Origin: an uncultured Burkholderiales bacterium
Lineage (GTDB): Bacteria; Pseudomonadota; Gammaproteobacteria; Burkholderiales; Burkholderiaceae_C
Reading direction: 5' to 3'
Assembly: GCA_903932865.1 (NCBI GenBank)
Contig: CAIZHQ010000015.1
Coordinates: 248,001-312,000, forward strand
DNA: 64,000 nucleotides
A program made the position numbers and the translations under genes. The notes beneath the pieces are model-generated. The model saw only the letters and a list, made by a program, of their open reading frames with translations, did not search any database and was not told where the DNA came from. How positions within the stretch are numbered: position 1 is the first letter of the stretch; every line of letters starts with the position of its first letter. Below are positions 8,453-22,123 of the stretch, in pieces.

Positions 8453-9792
8453 ACCTGCATGCCAAACTCCTGCAACGTGCGGCGCAAAACCGCCCGGTCC
8501 GCATCGGCCTGATCGGCGCGGGTAAATTCGGCTCCATGTACCTGGCGCAAATCCCGCGCACCCCCGGCGTGCACTTGGTCGGCATTGCCGACCTGTCGCC
8601 CGACGGCGCCCGCGCCAACCTGGCCCGTGTCGGTTGGAAGCCTGAGCGGTTGATCGCCAGCAGCCTGGACGAGGCCGTGAAAAACGGCACCACCCATGTG
8701 GGCGACGACTGGCAAAGCCTGGTGCGTCATCCGGCGGTGGACGTGATCGTGGAGTGCACCGGTTCGCCCTTGCACGCGGTGGACCACATCTTGGAAGCCT
8801 TTGCCCACCGCAAACATGTGGTCAATGTGACGGTGGAAGCCGACGCCTTTTGCGGCCCCTTGCTCGCCACCCGTGCGCAAACGGCGGGCGTGGTGTATTC
8901 ACTGGCCTTTGGTGACCAGCCCGCTTTGATTTGCGATTTGGTGGACTGGGCGCGCACCTGCGGTTTTCCGGTGGTGGCGGCCGGTCGCGGCCACAAATGG
9001 CTGCCACATTTCAGCGAATCCACGCCCGAAACCGTGTGGGGCTATTACGGGCTCACGCCAGAGCAAGCCGAGCGAGGCGGTCTCAACCCTAAAATGTTCA
9101 ACAGCTTTTTGGACGGCTCCAAGCCCTCCATTGAGAGTACCGCCGTGTCCAACGCCACGGGTCTGGGCGTGCCCAGCAACGGCTTGCTTTACCCACCCGC
9201 CAGTGTCGAAGACATCCCCTATGTCACCCGTCCGATCTCGGAAGGCGGCGTGCTCGAGCGCAAGGGCATGGTCGAAGTGATCTCCAGCCTGGAGACCGAT
9301 GGCCGCAAGATTCCCTACGACATCCGCATGGGCGTGTGGGTCACGGTCGAAGCCGAGACCGACTACATCAAAAACTGCTTTGAAGAGTACAACGCCCACA
9401 CGGACCCTTCGGGCCGTTACTTCACGCTTTACAAGCGCTGGCACCTGATTGGCCTGGAAGTGGGTGTGAGCGTGGCGAGCGTCGCCCTGCGCAATGAACC
9501 CACCGGTGTGGCCATCGGCTGGAATGCCGACGTGGTGGCCACCGCCAAGCGCGACTTGAAGCCCGGCGATATGCTGGACGGCGAGGGTGGCTACACCGTT
9601 TGGGGCAAGCTGCTGCCGGCTGCCACCTCCAAACGCATGGGCGGCGTGCCGCTGGGCCTGGCGCATGGCGTCAAAGTTATTCGCCCGGTGGCCAAAGGCC
9701 AAAGCCTGACTTGGGATGATGTGGCCATGGACACCAGCACCCATGCCTACAAAATCCGGCGCGAAATGGAGTCCACTTCCGTTTTGGGTTGA
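8449..9792 (+). CDS. NAD(P)-dependent oxidoreductase with C-terminal SAF domain
   Basis: 447 residues when started at ATG 8449, which overlaps the PhyH stop. An N-terminal Rossmann fold (GLIGAGKFG, residues 20-28) is followed by a homoserine-dehydrogenase/Gfo-Idh-like middle domain and a C-terminal SAF domain (RDLKPGDMLDGEGGYTVWG through RPVAKGQSLTWDDV). Proteins of this layout are often annotated as homoserine dehydrogenase or FlgA-like, but their true substrates are mostly unknown. It is the last gene of the GntR-controlled operon, followed after 22 nt by a perfect terminator. Likely role: oxidising, or oxidatively cleaving, the hydroxylated product of the PhyH enzyme. Confidence 0.88.
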   Translation: MNLHAKLLQRAAQNRPVRIGLIGAGKFGSMYLAQIPRTPGVHLVGIADLSPDGARANLARVGWKPERLIASSLDEAVKNGTTHVGDDWQSLVRHPAVDVIVECTGSPLHAVDHILEAFAHRKHVVNVTVEADAFCGPLLATRAQTAGVVYSLAFGDQPALICDLVDWARTCGFPVVAAGRGHKWLPHFSESTPETVWGYYGLTPEQAERGGLNPKMFNSFLDGSKPSIESTAVSNATGLGVPSNGLLYPPASVEDIPYVTRPISEGGVLERKGMVEVISSLETDGRKIPYDIRMGVWVTVEAETDYIKNCFEEYNAHTDPSGRYFTLYKRWHLIGLEVGVSVASVALRNEPTGVAIGWNADVVATAKRDLKPGDMLDGEGGYTVWGKLLPAATSKRMGGVPLGLAHGVKVIRPVAKGQSLTWDDVAMDTSTHAYKIRREMESTSVLG

Positions 9793-9814
9793 TCGATTCT
9801 GCCCAGTGTGATCA

Positions 9815-9848
9815 AAAAAGCCGTGCCGCTTGTCCAGCACGGCTTTTT
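9815..9848 (+). terminator. Intrinsic terminator of the GntR-PhyH-SAF operon
   Basis: AAAAAGCCGTGC and GCACGGCTTTTT form a perfect 12-bp stem around a 10-nt loop, ending in five T. It lies 22 nt behind the SAF oxidoreductase and isolates the module from purL. The symmetric A and T tracts would also let it work in the other direction. Confidence 0.9.
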
Positions 9849-9984
9849 CTTGAAAAAGACAGTCCTGGATCTGTTCCTCTCGCCTCCAGATCAGGGTTTG
9901 CCCCGTTAAAATATTGCCTTTGCCGGCCAGCCCCAGTCAGCGGCCCCGGAATGACGGTTTTCTGTCTCTTTACAAGGCCACCCC

Positions 9985-13983
<3,999 letters not shown>

Positions 13984-13995
13984 GACTGTGAACGC

Positions 13996-16900
13996 ATGAA
14001 GTCCGACACGCCACGTCAGTGGTTCCCTCCTTCGCAACTGGCCTTTTACTTTGACCAAGGCGCTTGGTCGCGGGGTACGACGATGTACCTGCAAAACAAA
14101 GTGGTTTCTTCGCAGCTCTCACCCGACGGCGAAGGCTGGCGTCTACAAGGCTTGGTGGAGGGCAGTGAGGCACGTCCCTACACCGTGAATGCCGAGCTGC
14201 GCGTGAGCCCGGGTGGAAACCTGAGCGAGTGGCGCTGTGGCTGCTCTTGCCCGGTCGGGCGCTATTGCAAACACGGTGCGGCATTGGGCATTTTGGCGTC
14301 CATGCAAGGCTTGGCTTTGCTCGACGAATGGGGCAGCGACGGGCCTTCGCCCGAGTTGCTGGCGCGTCGCAGCCAGATGGAAAAAGAGCGGGCCCTGAGC
14401 CACGCTGAATACCAAACGCGCGAATGGTTGACGCGGCTTGAAAATGCCAACGGTCCCACTGGTTTTGCTTCGCCCGGAGCCACGCAGGACCAATTCGTGT
14501 ATCTGCTGTCGGTGGTTGACTCGGGCCCCAGACCCTTGTTCCACCTGAGTGTCAAGCGGGCCGCACAAAAGCGAAACGGTGATTGGGGCAAGGCCAAAAA
14601 AATCAACAATGAACCTTCCCCTCACGACCCGATCTGGGTCAGCAGCAGCCCGCTGGACCGCGATATTTTTGACCTGATGAAAGCCTGTCCCGCGGCCAGC
14701 AGCTTCAGCTCGTACGGGTTCCAAGGCGAAGTCAAGTTGCACGGCATGCCCGGACAATTACTGCTCAAGTTGTGCGGCCAGACGGGACGTCTGATGTCTG
14801 CCGAGGGCTCGGTCCGCATCAAGTGGAGCGAATCGTCCCAAGTTTTGGTGGGAACTTGGCAAGAAGTGCCTGCGCAAGACAATTTGCCGGCTGGTTGGAG
14901 GCTGAGCATGCAGCCTCAGCGAGCAGGCGTGGTGTATGGCCTGAACGATCCGCCTTTTTACATGGACACGCTGCAAGGCCAATGCGGGCCGCTGGACACA
15001 CAAGGCCTGAGCGCCAACGAGTTGCAGCTGATGTCCAATGCGCCCGTGCTGCCAGAAAGCTTGGTGTTCAAGTTCCAAAACCAGTTGCTGGCGCGTTTGG
15101 GGCCAGTGCCCCTGCCGCCCGTCATTGCACACATGCCCGAAATTTGCAATGTGTCAGCTCGGCCTGTGCTGGACATCACGCCCGTGCCCCTCGAAAAACG
15201 CGAAGCGCTTGGCCTGTTCCAGGCCGAGCTGAGTTTTGATTACGCGGGTCTGCGCGGCTATTGGCCTGGCACGCAGAGCCGCGTCATGGTTGGACATGGC
15301 GCGCAGGCAAGCAGGCTGGTGCGCGACTTGCCTGGCGAACGCCAAGCCTGGCAAACGCTTGAAGCTTGGGGATTGTCGGTGCGCTCGCACAACACGTTGT
15401 TCTTTGCGCCGCCTCAGCCCCAGCAGTGCTGGCTGGATTGGCTAGAGACTGATTTTTCATCGCTGCGCCAAGCCGGTTTCGAGGTGCGTTTCGAATCTTC
15501 TCAGGCCCATTGGCTGCGCGTGGCTGACGATGTGCATATCGACCTGTCGGTCGACGCCGCATCGCCCGAAACCTCCCCTTGGTTTGATTTGTCGCTGGGC
15601 ATGGACATCGATGGCCAGCGTGTAAACATCTTGCCCTGGGTGCCCACCATTTTGACGGCTTTGGCCCGCATCAGCGTGCTCAACGCCGAGGGCCAGACCG
15701 CCCCTTTGCCACCGTTTTTGTACCTGCCCGAACTGCAAGGCGAGGGCTTTGTGAAGTTGCCCACTGCCAAGATCGAACCCTGGCTGAATACCCTCATGGA
15801 GTTGGTCTCAGAGCGCGGACGCGAATGGAGCGGCGATGGGCTGCGCTTGTCACGCCTGGAAGCCTTGCGCACTGCCGCCTCGCTGGGTCAGGGTGTGGCC
15901 TGGTCGGGTGCCCAAAGTTTGATGAAATTGTTGCAACAAATGCGGGGCCTCGAAAGCTTGCCTGAGGTGAGTGTTCCCACCAGTTTGCAAGCGACCTTGC
16001 GGCCTTACCAGCAGCAAGGTCTGAACTGGTTGCAGTTTTTGCGGCAGCACCAGCTGGCCGGTATCCTGGCCGACGACATGGGCCTGGGCAAAACCCTGCA
16101 GACCCTGGCGCACATCCTGACCGAAAAAGAGGCCGGTCGCCTCACGCATCCGGCGCTGATCGTCGCCCCGGTGAGCTTGTTGGGCAATTGGCAGCGCGAA
16201 GCGGCCCGCTTTTGTCCCAGTCTGCACACCCACATTCACCATGGCCACTTGCGGCATGGGGCCGCGCAAGACCTCAGTGGTTATGACATCGTGCTCACGC
16301 CGTACTCTTTGCTGCACCGCGACCGCGACCTTTGGCTGGCCACCGACTGGCATGTGTTGGTGCTCGATGAAGCGCAAAACATCAAGAACGCCAACACCCA
16401 TGCCGCGCAAACCGTGGGCGACATCCCGGCCCGTCACCGCCTGTGCTTGTCGGGAACGCCCATGGAGAACCACCTGGGTGAGCTGTGGAGCCTTTTCCAC
16501 TTTTTGATGCCGGGTTTCCTGGGCAGCCAAAAGCGTTTTGGCGAGCTTTTTCGCAACCCCATTGAGCGCCAGGGCAACAGCGAAAAAATGGACCAACTGC
16601 GCAAGCGCATCACGCCTTTCATGCTGCGTCGCACCAAAAACGTTGTGGCCAGCGAGTTGCCACCGAAGATCGAAACCCTCATGCCGGTGCCCCTTTTAGG
16701 CAAGCAAGCCGATCTGTACGAAACCATCCGTTTGGGCATGGAAAAAACCGTTCGTGACGCCTTGAATGCGCAAGGTTTGGCCAAATCGCAAATCACCATC
16801 CTGGACGCGTTGCTCAAATTGCGGCAAGTCTGTTGCGATCCACGCCTGCTCAAATTGGGCGCGGTCAGCCAAGTGCAGCAATCGGCCAAACTGGAGCAGC

Positions 16901-17397
16901 TGCTCGACATGCTGCCCGAGATGGTGGCTGAGGGCCGCAAAATTTTGCTGTTCTCTCAGTTTACCCAAATGCTGGGCTTGATCGAGCAAGAGTTGCCGCG
17001 ACTGGGCATCCCCTGGGTCAAGCTCACAGGTCAAAGCAAAAACCGCGATGCCATCATTGACCAGTTCACCAGCGGCGAGGTGCCGCTTTTCCTCATCAGC
17101 CTGAAAGCCGGTGGCGTGGGGCTGAACCTGCCGCAAGCCGACACGGTCATCCATTACGACCCTTGGTGGAACCCTGCTGTTGAAAACCAAGCCACCGACC
17201 GTGCCCACCGGATTGGCCAAACGCAAAGCGTGTGGGTGCTCAAACTGGTGGCCCAGGGCACGATTGAAGAGCGCATGCTGGCCCTGCAAGAGCGCAAAGC
17301 CCAACTGGCGCAAGACGTGTATTCAGGCTCGGTGCAGCGCAAAGAACCGCTGTTTGGCGAGTCGGACTTGAACGAACTCTTCAAGCCGCTGGGTTGA
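13996..17397 (+). CDS. SWIM zinc-finger SNF2/DEAD-box family helicase
   Basis: 1133-residue DNA-dependent ATPase of the bacterial SNF2 (HepA-like) group. The N-terminal SWIM zinc finger has C83, C85, C91 and H93 ([11 protein letters not shown]). The central helicase carries Walker A DDMGLGKT (K699), DEAQ box (D791-E792) and LSGTPMEN. The C-terminal lobe has [38 protein letters not shown]. It probably remodels protein-DNA or RNA polymerase complexes during repair or stress; the exact role is unknown. It starts 12 nt after purL and is followed 10 nt later by a lipoprotein gene, so all three may share transcripts. Confidence 0.93.
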   Translation: MKSDTPRQWFPPSQLAFYFDQGAWSRGTTMYLQNKVVSSQLSPDGEGWRLQGLVEGSEARPYTVNAELRVSPGGNLSEWRCGCSCPVGRYCKHGAALGILASMQGLALLDEWGSDGPSPELLARRSQMEKERALSHAEYQTREWLTRLENANGPTGFASPGATQDQFVYLLSVVDSGPRPLFHLSVKRAAQKRNGDWGKAKKINNEPSPHDPIWVSSSPLDRDIFDLMKACPAASSFSSYGFQGEVKLHGMPGQLLLKLCGQTGRLMSAEGSVRIKWSESSQVLVGTWQEVPAQDNLPAGWRLSMQPQRAGVVYGLNDPPFYMDTLQGQCGPLDTQGLSANELQLMSNAPVLPESLVFKFQNQLLARLGPVPLPPVIAHMPEICNVSARPVLDITPVPLEKREALGLFQAELSFDYAGLRGYWPGTQSRVMVGHGAQASRLVRDLPGERQAWQTLEAWGLSVRSHNTLFFAPPQPQQCWLDWLETDFSSLRQAGFEVRFESSQAHWLRVADDVHIDLSVDAASPETSPWFDLSLGMDIDGQRVNILPWVPTILTALARISVLNAEGQTAPLPPFLYLPELQGEGFVKLPTAKIEPWLNTLMELVSERGREWSGDGLRLSRLEALRTAASLGQGVAWSGAQSLMKLLQQMRGLESLPEVSVPTSLQATLRPYQQQGLNWLQFLRQHQLAGILADDMGLGKTLQTLAHILTEKEAGRLTHPALIVAPVSLLGNWQREAARFCPSLHTHIHHGHLRHGAAQDLSGYDIVLTPYSLLHRDRDLWLATDWHVLVLDEAQNIKNANTHAAQTVGDIPARHRLCLSGTPMENHLGELWSLFHFLMPGFLGSQKRFGELFRNPIERQGNSEKMDQLRKRITPFMLRRTKNVVASELPPKIETLMPVPLLGKQADLYETIRLGMEKTVRDALNAQGLAKSQITILDALLKLRQVCCDPRLLKLGAVSQVQQSAKLEQLLDMLPEMVAEGRKILLFSQFTQMLGLIEQELPRLGIPWVKLTGQSKNRDAIIDQFTSGEVPLFLISLKAGGVGLNLPQADTVIHYDPWWNPAVENQATDRAHRIGQTQSVWVLKLVAQGTIEERMLALQERKAQLAQDVYSGSVQRKEPLFGESDLNELFKPLG

Positions 17398-17407
17398 GCG
17401 CATCAAC

Positions 17408-17800
17408 ATGCGCGTGTTCCTAAAACTTCTCTGTGCTTTGGCTGTGAGTGTGCTCCTGGCCTGCAGCCCCGACAAGCCGCAATGGTGGCCTGCAACCCCA
17501 GCTTCCAGCGTGAAAATGGTCAGTGCCGAAGCTGTGGCGCAAGCCTGGGCGCTGGCCGATGCCTTCAGCCCCGACGTTCAAGAAGCGGCCCGTTTTGCGG
17601 TGCAGACCTTTGCGGTCCAAAACAAGGCGAGGGTGCTTTACAAAGACGTGACACGGGCCCGCCAGCAAGTTGTGGCTGGTCTGCAGTTTGAACTTGATTT
17701 GCAAGTGACGCTGGAGGGCGCGAAGCGGCACGCCAAAGTCATCGTTTGGCGTCAGCCTGATGGGGTATACGAGTTGCAGTCTTGGGCTTGGCAGGACTGA
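17408..17800 (+). CDS. Small lipoprotein with cystatin-like domain
   Basis: 130 residues. A signal peptide ends in lipobox VLLAC (lipid-anchored C19), so the mature protein is a membrane-anchored periplasmic lipoprotein. After a helix (about 45-72), residues 81-102 read VTRARQQVVAGLQFELDLQVTL. This places QVVAG (87-91), the QxVxG hairpin of cystatin protease inhibitors, at the right distance behind the helix, followed by two further strands. I infer a cystatin fold; cysteine-protease inhibition is possible but unproven. It lies 10 nt behind the SNF2 helicase and is convergent with rlhA. Confidence 0.75.
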   Translation: MRVFLKLLCALAVSVLLACSPDKPQWWPATPASSVKMVSAEAVAQAWALADAFSPDVQEAARFAVQTFAVQNKARVLYKDVTRARQQVVAGLQFELDLQVTLEGAKRHAKVIVWRQPDGVYELQSWAWQD

Positions 17801-17811
17801 ACCCCGCAGAT

Positions 17812-19794
17812 TCAGTGCAGCCCGACCACAGGCCTCGATTTATAAAACTGCACGGGGCTTTCCGGCACGGCGTTGAGCACCGACTTTTTGATTTTGCCGA
17901 CCACATGCATTTCGCACGGTTTGCAATCAAAACGCAGGGTTAGTTTTTCTTTGCCGTTGATGAGTTGCATGGGCTCGGCCTTCACCGTGCCTTGCACACC
18001 CGTCACGCCTTTGGCTTGTTTGGGGCACAGGCTGAGGCTAAAGCGCACGCAGTGTTTGGTGATCATCAGGCTGACTTCGCCCAACTCTTCTTGGCTTTCA
18101 TAGGCCGCATCAATCACTTTCACGCCATGTTTGGCGTAAAAGTCTCGGGCTTTTTGGTTGAACACATTGGCCAGATAGGTCAGTGTGTCTTCGGGGTAAG
18201 CGACAGGGGGCTCCACCGGCACCGCACGCGGCAGGCGATGCAGCCCCTGGTGGCGTGCAGCTTCAAGGGCTTGCACGGCGTCTCGGCGCAAGGCGTTGAG
18301 CTGTGAGGGTGGCACAAACCAAGGACGGGACAGGGCCACTTGCACATTCAGCGGCTTAAACAAGGTGTCGCCCAATTTGCCTAAGGCAGTTTTGAGTTTG
18401 TCCTCGGCTTGGGCGGCGTCTTTGGGGGCTTGCCAGGCGATGGCCAGCTCAGCTGTGCCGGTGTGGCCCGCTTCGTCGGTCAGGGTCAGTTGCAGACCTT
18501 CACCTTGGCCATCTGCGCTTTCAGCCATTTGCATCCACACGCCCATGCGCCGCTCGGCCGATTTTTTGTCCAGCGTTCGCACCCAGCTCATGTCGCGGTT
18601 GCGGTTGACTTGCACGCCTTGTCGCAAGTCCTTGAAGCCGTCCATCGGGTCTTTCGGGTACAGCCTCCAAACGCCTTTGGTTTTGGCAGCTTCTGCCCGG
18701 TTGATCTGCAAGCCCACCAGTTCTTTTTGCAGGTCGTAGTAGCAAAGCCCATCGCCGTTGTGCAGTTCGGTCGTCGTGTCGTCGGTGGTGATTTCGACGT
18801 GTTCGGCTGTCACCTTACTCACCCAACCAATGGGTTGGCCCGGGTTTTTTGGGGTGTCAAACGCACCAATGTCTTGCTTGCGGCCTTGCACGAAATAGTC
18901 GGTGAACTCGCGGTTGAAGTTCTGGTTCGGGTCGGGCTCAAAGCTGAAGGTGGTGTGGCCATGCGAAGCGGCAGCCAGTTCGGGGCGCTCGTTCAGCACC
19001 TCGTCAAATAGCTTGCGGTAATGGGCCGTGATGTTTTTCACATAGGCCATGTCCTTGTAGCGACCTTCGATTTTGAAGCTGCGGATGCCCGCGTCCACCA
19101 AGTCGCGCAGGTTTTCGCTCTGGTTGTTGTCCTTCATGCTCAGCACATGTTTGTCGTGCGCCACGATGCGGCCTTGCGCGTCTTTGACCTCGTAGGGCAG
19201 TCGACAAGCTTGCGAGCAGTCGCCCCGGTTTGCGCTGCGTCCGGTGTGGGCATGGCTGATGAAGCACTGGCCGCTGTAGGCCACGCACAAGGCACCGTGC
19301 ACAAAAAATTCGATCACGGTGCGCTCGGTGTCGATCACGTCGCGGATCGCGCTGATCTGCGGCAGCGTCAACTCGCGGGCCAGCACGATCTGGCTCAATC
19401 CAGCATCTTGCAAAAATTTGGCTTTTTCGGGTGTGCGGATGTCCGTCTGGGTGCTGGCGTGCAGCTGGATCGGCGGCATGTCAATCTCGAGCAAGCCCAT
19501 GTCCTGGATGATCAGCGCGTCCACCCCTGCGTCGTAGAGTTGCCAGGCCAGCTTGCGCGCCCCTTCGAGCTCGTCATCGCGCAAGATGGTGTTGAGCGTG
19601 ACAAAGATGCGGCTGTGAAAACGGTGCGCGTATTGAACCAGCTTGGCAATGTCTTGAATGCTGTTGTCCGCCGTGGAGCGCGCCCCAAAAGACGGGCCGC
19701 CAATGTAGACCGCGTCCGCCCCATGGTTGATGGCTTCGATGCCAATGTCGAAGGTGCGGGCGGGGGCGAGGAGTTCGAGGTGGTGATGCTGCAT
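17812..19794 (-). CDS. rlhA: 23S rRNA 5-hydroxycytidine synthase, peptidase U32 family
   Basis: 660 residues, close to E. coli YdcP/RlhA, which installs 5-hydroxycytidine at C2501 of 23S rRNA using prephenate-dependent chemistry. The U32 core is clear: LELLAPARTFDIGIEAINHGADAVYIGG, NRGDCSQACRLPYEV, and four cysteines C170, C177, C193 and C197 in the pattern expected for a metal or Fe-S site. A C-terminal domain of about 250 residues follows, as in RlhA and unlike the shorter TrhP/UbiU relatives. The start is preceded by an extended -10 only 8 nt upstream and no SD, so a leaderless mRNA is likely. Confidence 0.88.
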   Translation of the reverse strand: MQHHHLELLAPARTFDIGIEAINHGADAVYIGGPSFGARSTADNSIQDIAKLVQYAHRFHSRIFVTLNTILRDDELEGARKLAWQLYDAGVDALIIQDMGLLEIDMPPIQLHASTQTDIRTPEKAKFLQDAGLSQIVLARELTLPQISAIRDVIDTERTVIEFFVHGALCVAYSGQCFISHAHTGRSANRGDCSQACRLPYEVKDAQGRIVAHDKHVLSMKDNNQSENLRDLVDAGIRSFKIEGRYKDMAYVKNITAHYRKLFDEVLNERPELAAASHGHTTFSFEPDPNQNFNREFTDYFVQGRKQDIGAFDTPKNPGQPIGWVSKVTAEHVEITTDDTTTELHNGDGLCYYDLQKELVGLQINRAEAAKTKGVWRLYPKDPMDGFKDLRQGVQVNRNRDMSWVRTLDKKSAERRMGVWMQMAESADGQGEGLQLTLTDEAGHTGTAELAIAWQAPKDAAQAEDKLKTALGKLGDTLFKPLNVQVALSRPWFVPPSQLNALRRDAVQALEAARHQGLHRLPRAVPVEPPVAYPEDTLTYLANVFNQKARDFYAKHGVKVIDAAYESQEELGEVSLMITKHCVRFSLSLCPKQAKGVTGVQGTVKAEPMQLINGKEKLTLRFDCKPCEMHVVGKIKKSVLNAVPESPVQFYKSRPVVGLH

Positions 19795-19802
19795 GGGCTG
19801 GG

Positions 19803-19811
19803 ATTATCCCA
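19803..19811 (-). promoter_or_regulatory. Extended -10 of rlhA
   Basis: The minus strand reads TGGGATAAT, the same nine bases as in front of map, again with 8 nt between hexamer and ATG. No SD is present. A leaderless transcript starting at the AUG is inferred; no clear -35 can be seen. Confidence 0.45.
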
Positions 19812-19956
19812 GCTTGTCTCATTTATCCCTGGGGACACCCTTCAGCTTCGGGGGAGCCCTGAATCGGCGGGCACTGGCCGGGGCTCAGAGGCGCTTCGCT
19901 TTGCCACATCGCCCCAGCCCGCGCCCAAGCCTTTTGACCACAGAACCCCAGAAAAC

Positions 19957-19982
19957 AAAAACGCGACCGAAGTCGCGTTTTT
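19957..19982 (-). terminator. Intrinsic terminator of the parvulin gene
   Basis: A perfect 11-bp stem lies 19 nt behind the stop of the parvulin gene. On the minus strand the loop reads TTCG closed by C-G, the very stable cUUCGg tetraloop, and the stem ends in GTTTTT, which fits termination in that direction. Confidence 0.9.
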
Positions 19983-20001
19983 CAGGTGAGCAAAGACCCG
20001 A

Positions 20002-20778
20002 TCACTGGATCTTGGCTTTGCTGCGCAGACCTTCTTGGTAAGCGCTCAGCTTTTGTTGTTGCAACTGCTGGGAAATCTGGGGTTTGACTTCTTCGAGTTT
20101 GGGCAATTGGGCGTCACGCACATCGTCGACGCGGATGATGTGAAAGCCAAACTGGGTCTTCACGGGCGTGTCGGTCATCTGACCCTTGTCCAGTTTGACC
20201 ATGGCACCGGAAAACTCAGGCACGTAGCTGCCCGCAGCAGCCCAATCCAGGTCGCCACCGTTGGCGCCTGAGCCTGGGTCTTTCGAGGCTTTTTTGGCCA
20301 ATTCTTCAAAGTTGCCGCCCTTTTTGATGTCGGCAATCAGGGCCTTGGCATCGGTTTCGGTTTCCACCAGGATGTGGCGGGCGCGGTATTCTTTGCCGCC
20401 GTTTTCCTTGACGAATTTGTCATATTCGGCCTTGATGTCAGCGTCTGTGACCGGATTTTTCTTCTGAAAGTCAGCAAACAGCTGCCGGATCAGGATGGTC
20501 TGGCGCGCCAGTTCCAACTGGGTTTTGTAGTCATCGCTGGCATCAAGACCACGTTTGCGGGCTTCTTGCATGAAGATTTCGCGGGCGATCAGCTCTTGCT
20601 TGATTTGGTCCATCACTTCAGGGGTGACGGGGCGACCTGAGGCTTCGACTTGCTGTTGCAGCGCTTTGACGCGCGAGGTGGGCACAGGCTTGCCGTTGAC
20701 CACAGCCAGGTTTTGCGCCAGAACGGGGGAAGCGAGCAAGGCCACCAAAGCGGCGCTGAGCATTTGCTTTTTCATCAT
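20002..20778 (-). CDS. Periplasmic peptidyl-prolyl isomerase, parvulin/SurA_N type
   Basis: 258 residues with a cleavable signal peptide (MMKKQMLSAALVALLASPVLAQ), a SurA-like N-terminal chaperone segment (about 35-125) and one parvulin PPIase domain (about 128-225: YRARHILVETETDAKALI, GGDLDWAAAGSYVPEF, TQFGFHIIRVDD). It should assist folding of exported proteins. It lies downstream of yciB-bolA, from which it is separated by a terminator, and has its own strong terminator behind it. ATG 20775 is an equally possible start. Confidence 0.92.
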   Translation of the reverse strand: MMKKQMLSAALVALLASPVLAQNLAVVNGKPVPTSRVKALQQQVEASGRPVTPEVMDQIKQELIAREIFMQEARKRGLDASDDYKTQLELARQTILIRQLFADFQKKNPVTDADIKAEYDKFVKENGGKEYRARHILVETETDAKALIADIKKGGNFEELAKKASKDPGSGANGGDLDWAAAGSYVPEFSGAMVKLDKGQMTDTPVKTQFGFHIIRVDDVRDAQLPKLEEVKPQISQQLQQQKLSAYQEGLRSKAKIQ

Positions 20779-20820
20779 GTTTTCCTAAAAGACGGGGTGT
20801 CAGATGTGGGTCAAGGGTTC

Positions 20821-20853
20821 AAAAAAAGGGGCTGTCACCAAAGGGTGACGGCC
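20821..20853 (-). terminator. Intrinsic terminator of yciB-bolA
   Basis: On the minus strand a 10-bp stem (one G-U pair; GGTGAC/GTCACC core) with a CTTT loop is followed by seven T. It starts 6 nt behind the bolA stop and separates that unit from the parvulin gene. Confidence 0.85.
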
Positions 20854-20858
20854 CGGGT

Positions 20859-21131
20859 TCAGATCAGCTCGATGGCCAGGGCATGCAAGCCCTGGTCAAT
20901 GAAATCTTGCAGCGCATCATACACAAGGCGGTGGCGCTGTACGCGGCTGATGCCGACAAACAAAGGGGAAGCAATGCACACCCGCATGTGGGTGCCCACG
21001 CCGCTGTCGTTGGCCCCCATGTGGCCCGCGTGCTGGGCGCTTTCGTCAATCACACGCAGTTCGGTGGCTTGCAGTCGTTCGCTCAGTCGGGCGTGGATTT
21101 GCTCGCTCAGGGGCAAAGTGGCTTGGATCAT
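20859..21131 (-). CDS. bolA: BolA family protein
   Basis: 90 residues, the normal length. The BolA core is visible: [14 protein letters not shown], then VASPLFVG-like [26 protein letters not shown] with the conserved His in RHR. BolA proteins bind 2Fe-2S clusters with monothiol glutaredoxins and act in iron-sulfur trafficking and envelope stress. The ATG at 21131 overlaps the yciB stop (ATGA), so translation is coupled; longer upstream readings of this frame are shadows of yciB. A terminator follows directly. Confidence 0.93.
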   Translation of the reverse strand: MIQATLPLSEQIHARLSERLQATELRVIDESAQHAGHMGANDSGVGTHMRVCIASPLFVGISRVQRHRLVYDALQDFIDQGLHALAIELI

Positions 21132-21670
21132 GGCTGTTTGTCCTCGTCTTTGGGCAAATAGCGCGAGATGTACAGGCCCTGACCCAGAATGAAAACCACC
21201 GGGAACACATAGCCCCACAGTTTGAAGTTGACCCAGTCTTCGGTGCTGAAGTAGTGCGCCACATAGGCGTTGATCGCGGCCATGAACAGGCAATACAGCA
21301 TCCACGACAGGTTCAGGCGGTTCCACACGGCTTGGGGAAGTTGCAATTGCGTGCCCAGCAGCATGTGCAAAAAGTTTTTCTTCAACAACCAGTGGGCCAC
21401 GGCCAGTGCAATCGCCAGACCCGAGTAAAGCAAGGTGGGTTTCCACTTGATGAAGCGTTCATCATGCAGCCCCAGCGTCAAGGCGCCAAAGCCCAGTACC
21501 AGCACCAGCGTGATCTTGTGCATGGTCTGCAGCTTGCCGTCCATCTTGTAGATGATGGCCGTTTGCAGCACGGTCGCGCCCATCAGCACCGCGGTGGCGG
21601 TGTAGATGTCGGCCATCTTGTACGCGCCAAAAAACAGCAGGATGGGGAAAAAGTCGAGAATGAATTTCAT
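21128..21670 (-). CDS. yciB: Inner-membrane septation protein YciB/IspZ
   Basis: 180-residue integral membrane protein with five or six hydrophobic helices, beginning [30 protein letters not shown], the family signature. YciB has been linked to cell-envelope synthesis and septation by interaction with elongasome and divisome proteins. It overlaps bolA by four bases; yciB-bolA-parvulin is a familiar order in Burkholderiales. msrB lies 45 nt upstream on the same strand. Confidence 0.93.
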   Translation of the reverse strand: MKFILDFFPILLFFGAYKMADIYTATAVLMGATVLQTAIIYKMDGKLQTMHKITLVLVLGFGALTLGLHDERFIKWKPTLLYSGLAIALAVAHWLLKKNFLHMLLGTQLQLPQAVWNRLNLSWMLYCLFMAAINAYVAHYFSTEDWVNFKLWGYVFPVVFILGQGLYISRYLPKDEDKQP

Positions 21671-21715
21671 GGAATGGGTGAGTTGGCTGAGCCAATGAGG
21701 CGAAGCCGGATTCGG

Positions 21716-22123
21716 TCAGTAGGGCTCGAAGTCTAACGAAGCGGAGTTCATGCAGTAGCGCAAGCCCGTGGGGCCAGGGCCGTCCTCGAAAACATGGCCC
21801 AGGTGCGCACCGCATTGGGCGCACAAGGTTTCCACCCGGCGCATGCCGTGGCTGGTGTCCACGCGTTCTTCGATGGCGCTGTCGCTGGCTGCTTGCGAAA
21901 AGCTGGGCCAGCCGCAGCCCGCGTCGAATTTGGTGTCCGAACTGAACAAAGGCGCGTCGCAGCAGATGCAACTGTAAGTGCCCTTGGACCAGTGGCCATC
22001 GTATTTGCCAGTGAAGGGGCGCTCGGTGGCGGCTTGCCGCGTGACCGCAAAGGCCACAGGCTCGGCCCCCTTGGCGGCCAGAAGCTCGCGCCACGCTTGT
22101 TCAGATTTCTCAATTTGGCTCAT
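21716..22123 (-). CDS. msrB: Peptide-methionine (R)-S-oxide reductase
   Basis: 135 residues. Reduces R-methionine sulfoxide in proteins. The zinc-binding pairs C52/C55 and C101/C104, the GCGWPSF motif with the probable resolving C70, and catalytic C124 in [12 protein letters not shown] are all present. It has no signal peptide, so it is cytosolic. Its ATG overlaps the selO stop, an attractive pairing because SelO proteins act in redox homeostasis. Confidence 0.97.
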   Translation of the reverse strand: MSQIEKSEQAWRELLAAKGAEPVAFAVTRQAATERPFTGKYDGHWSKGTYSCICCDAPLFSSDTKFDAGCGWPSFSQAASDSAIEERVDTSHGMRRVETLCAQCGAHLGHVFEDGPGPTGLRYCMNSASLDFEPY

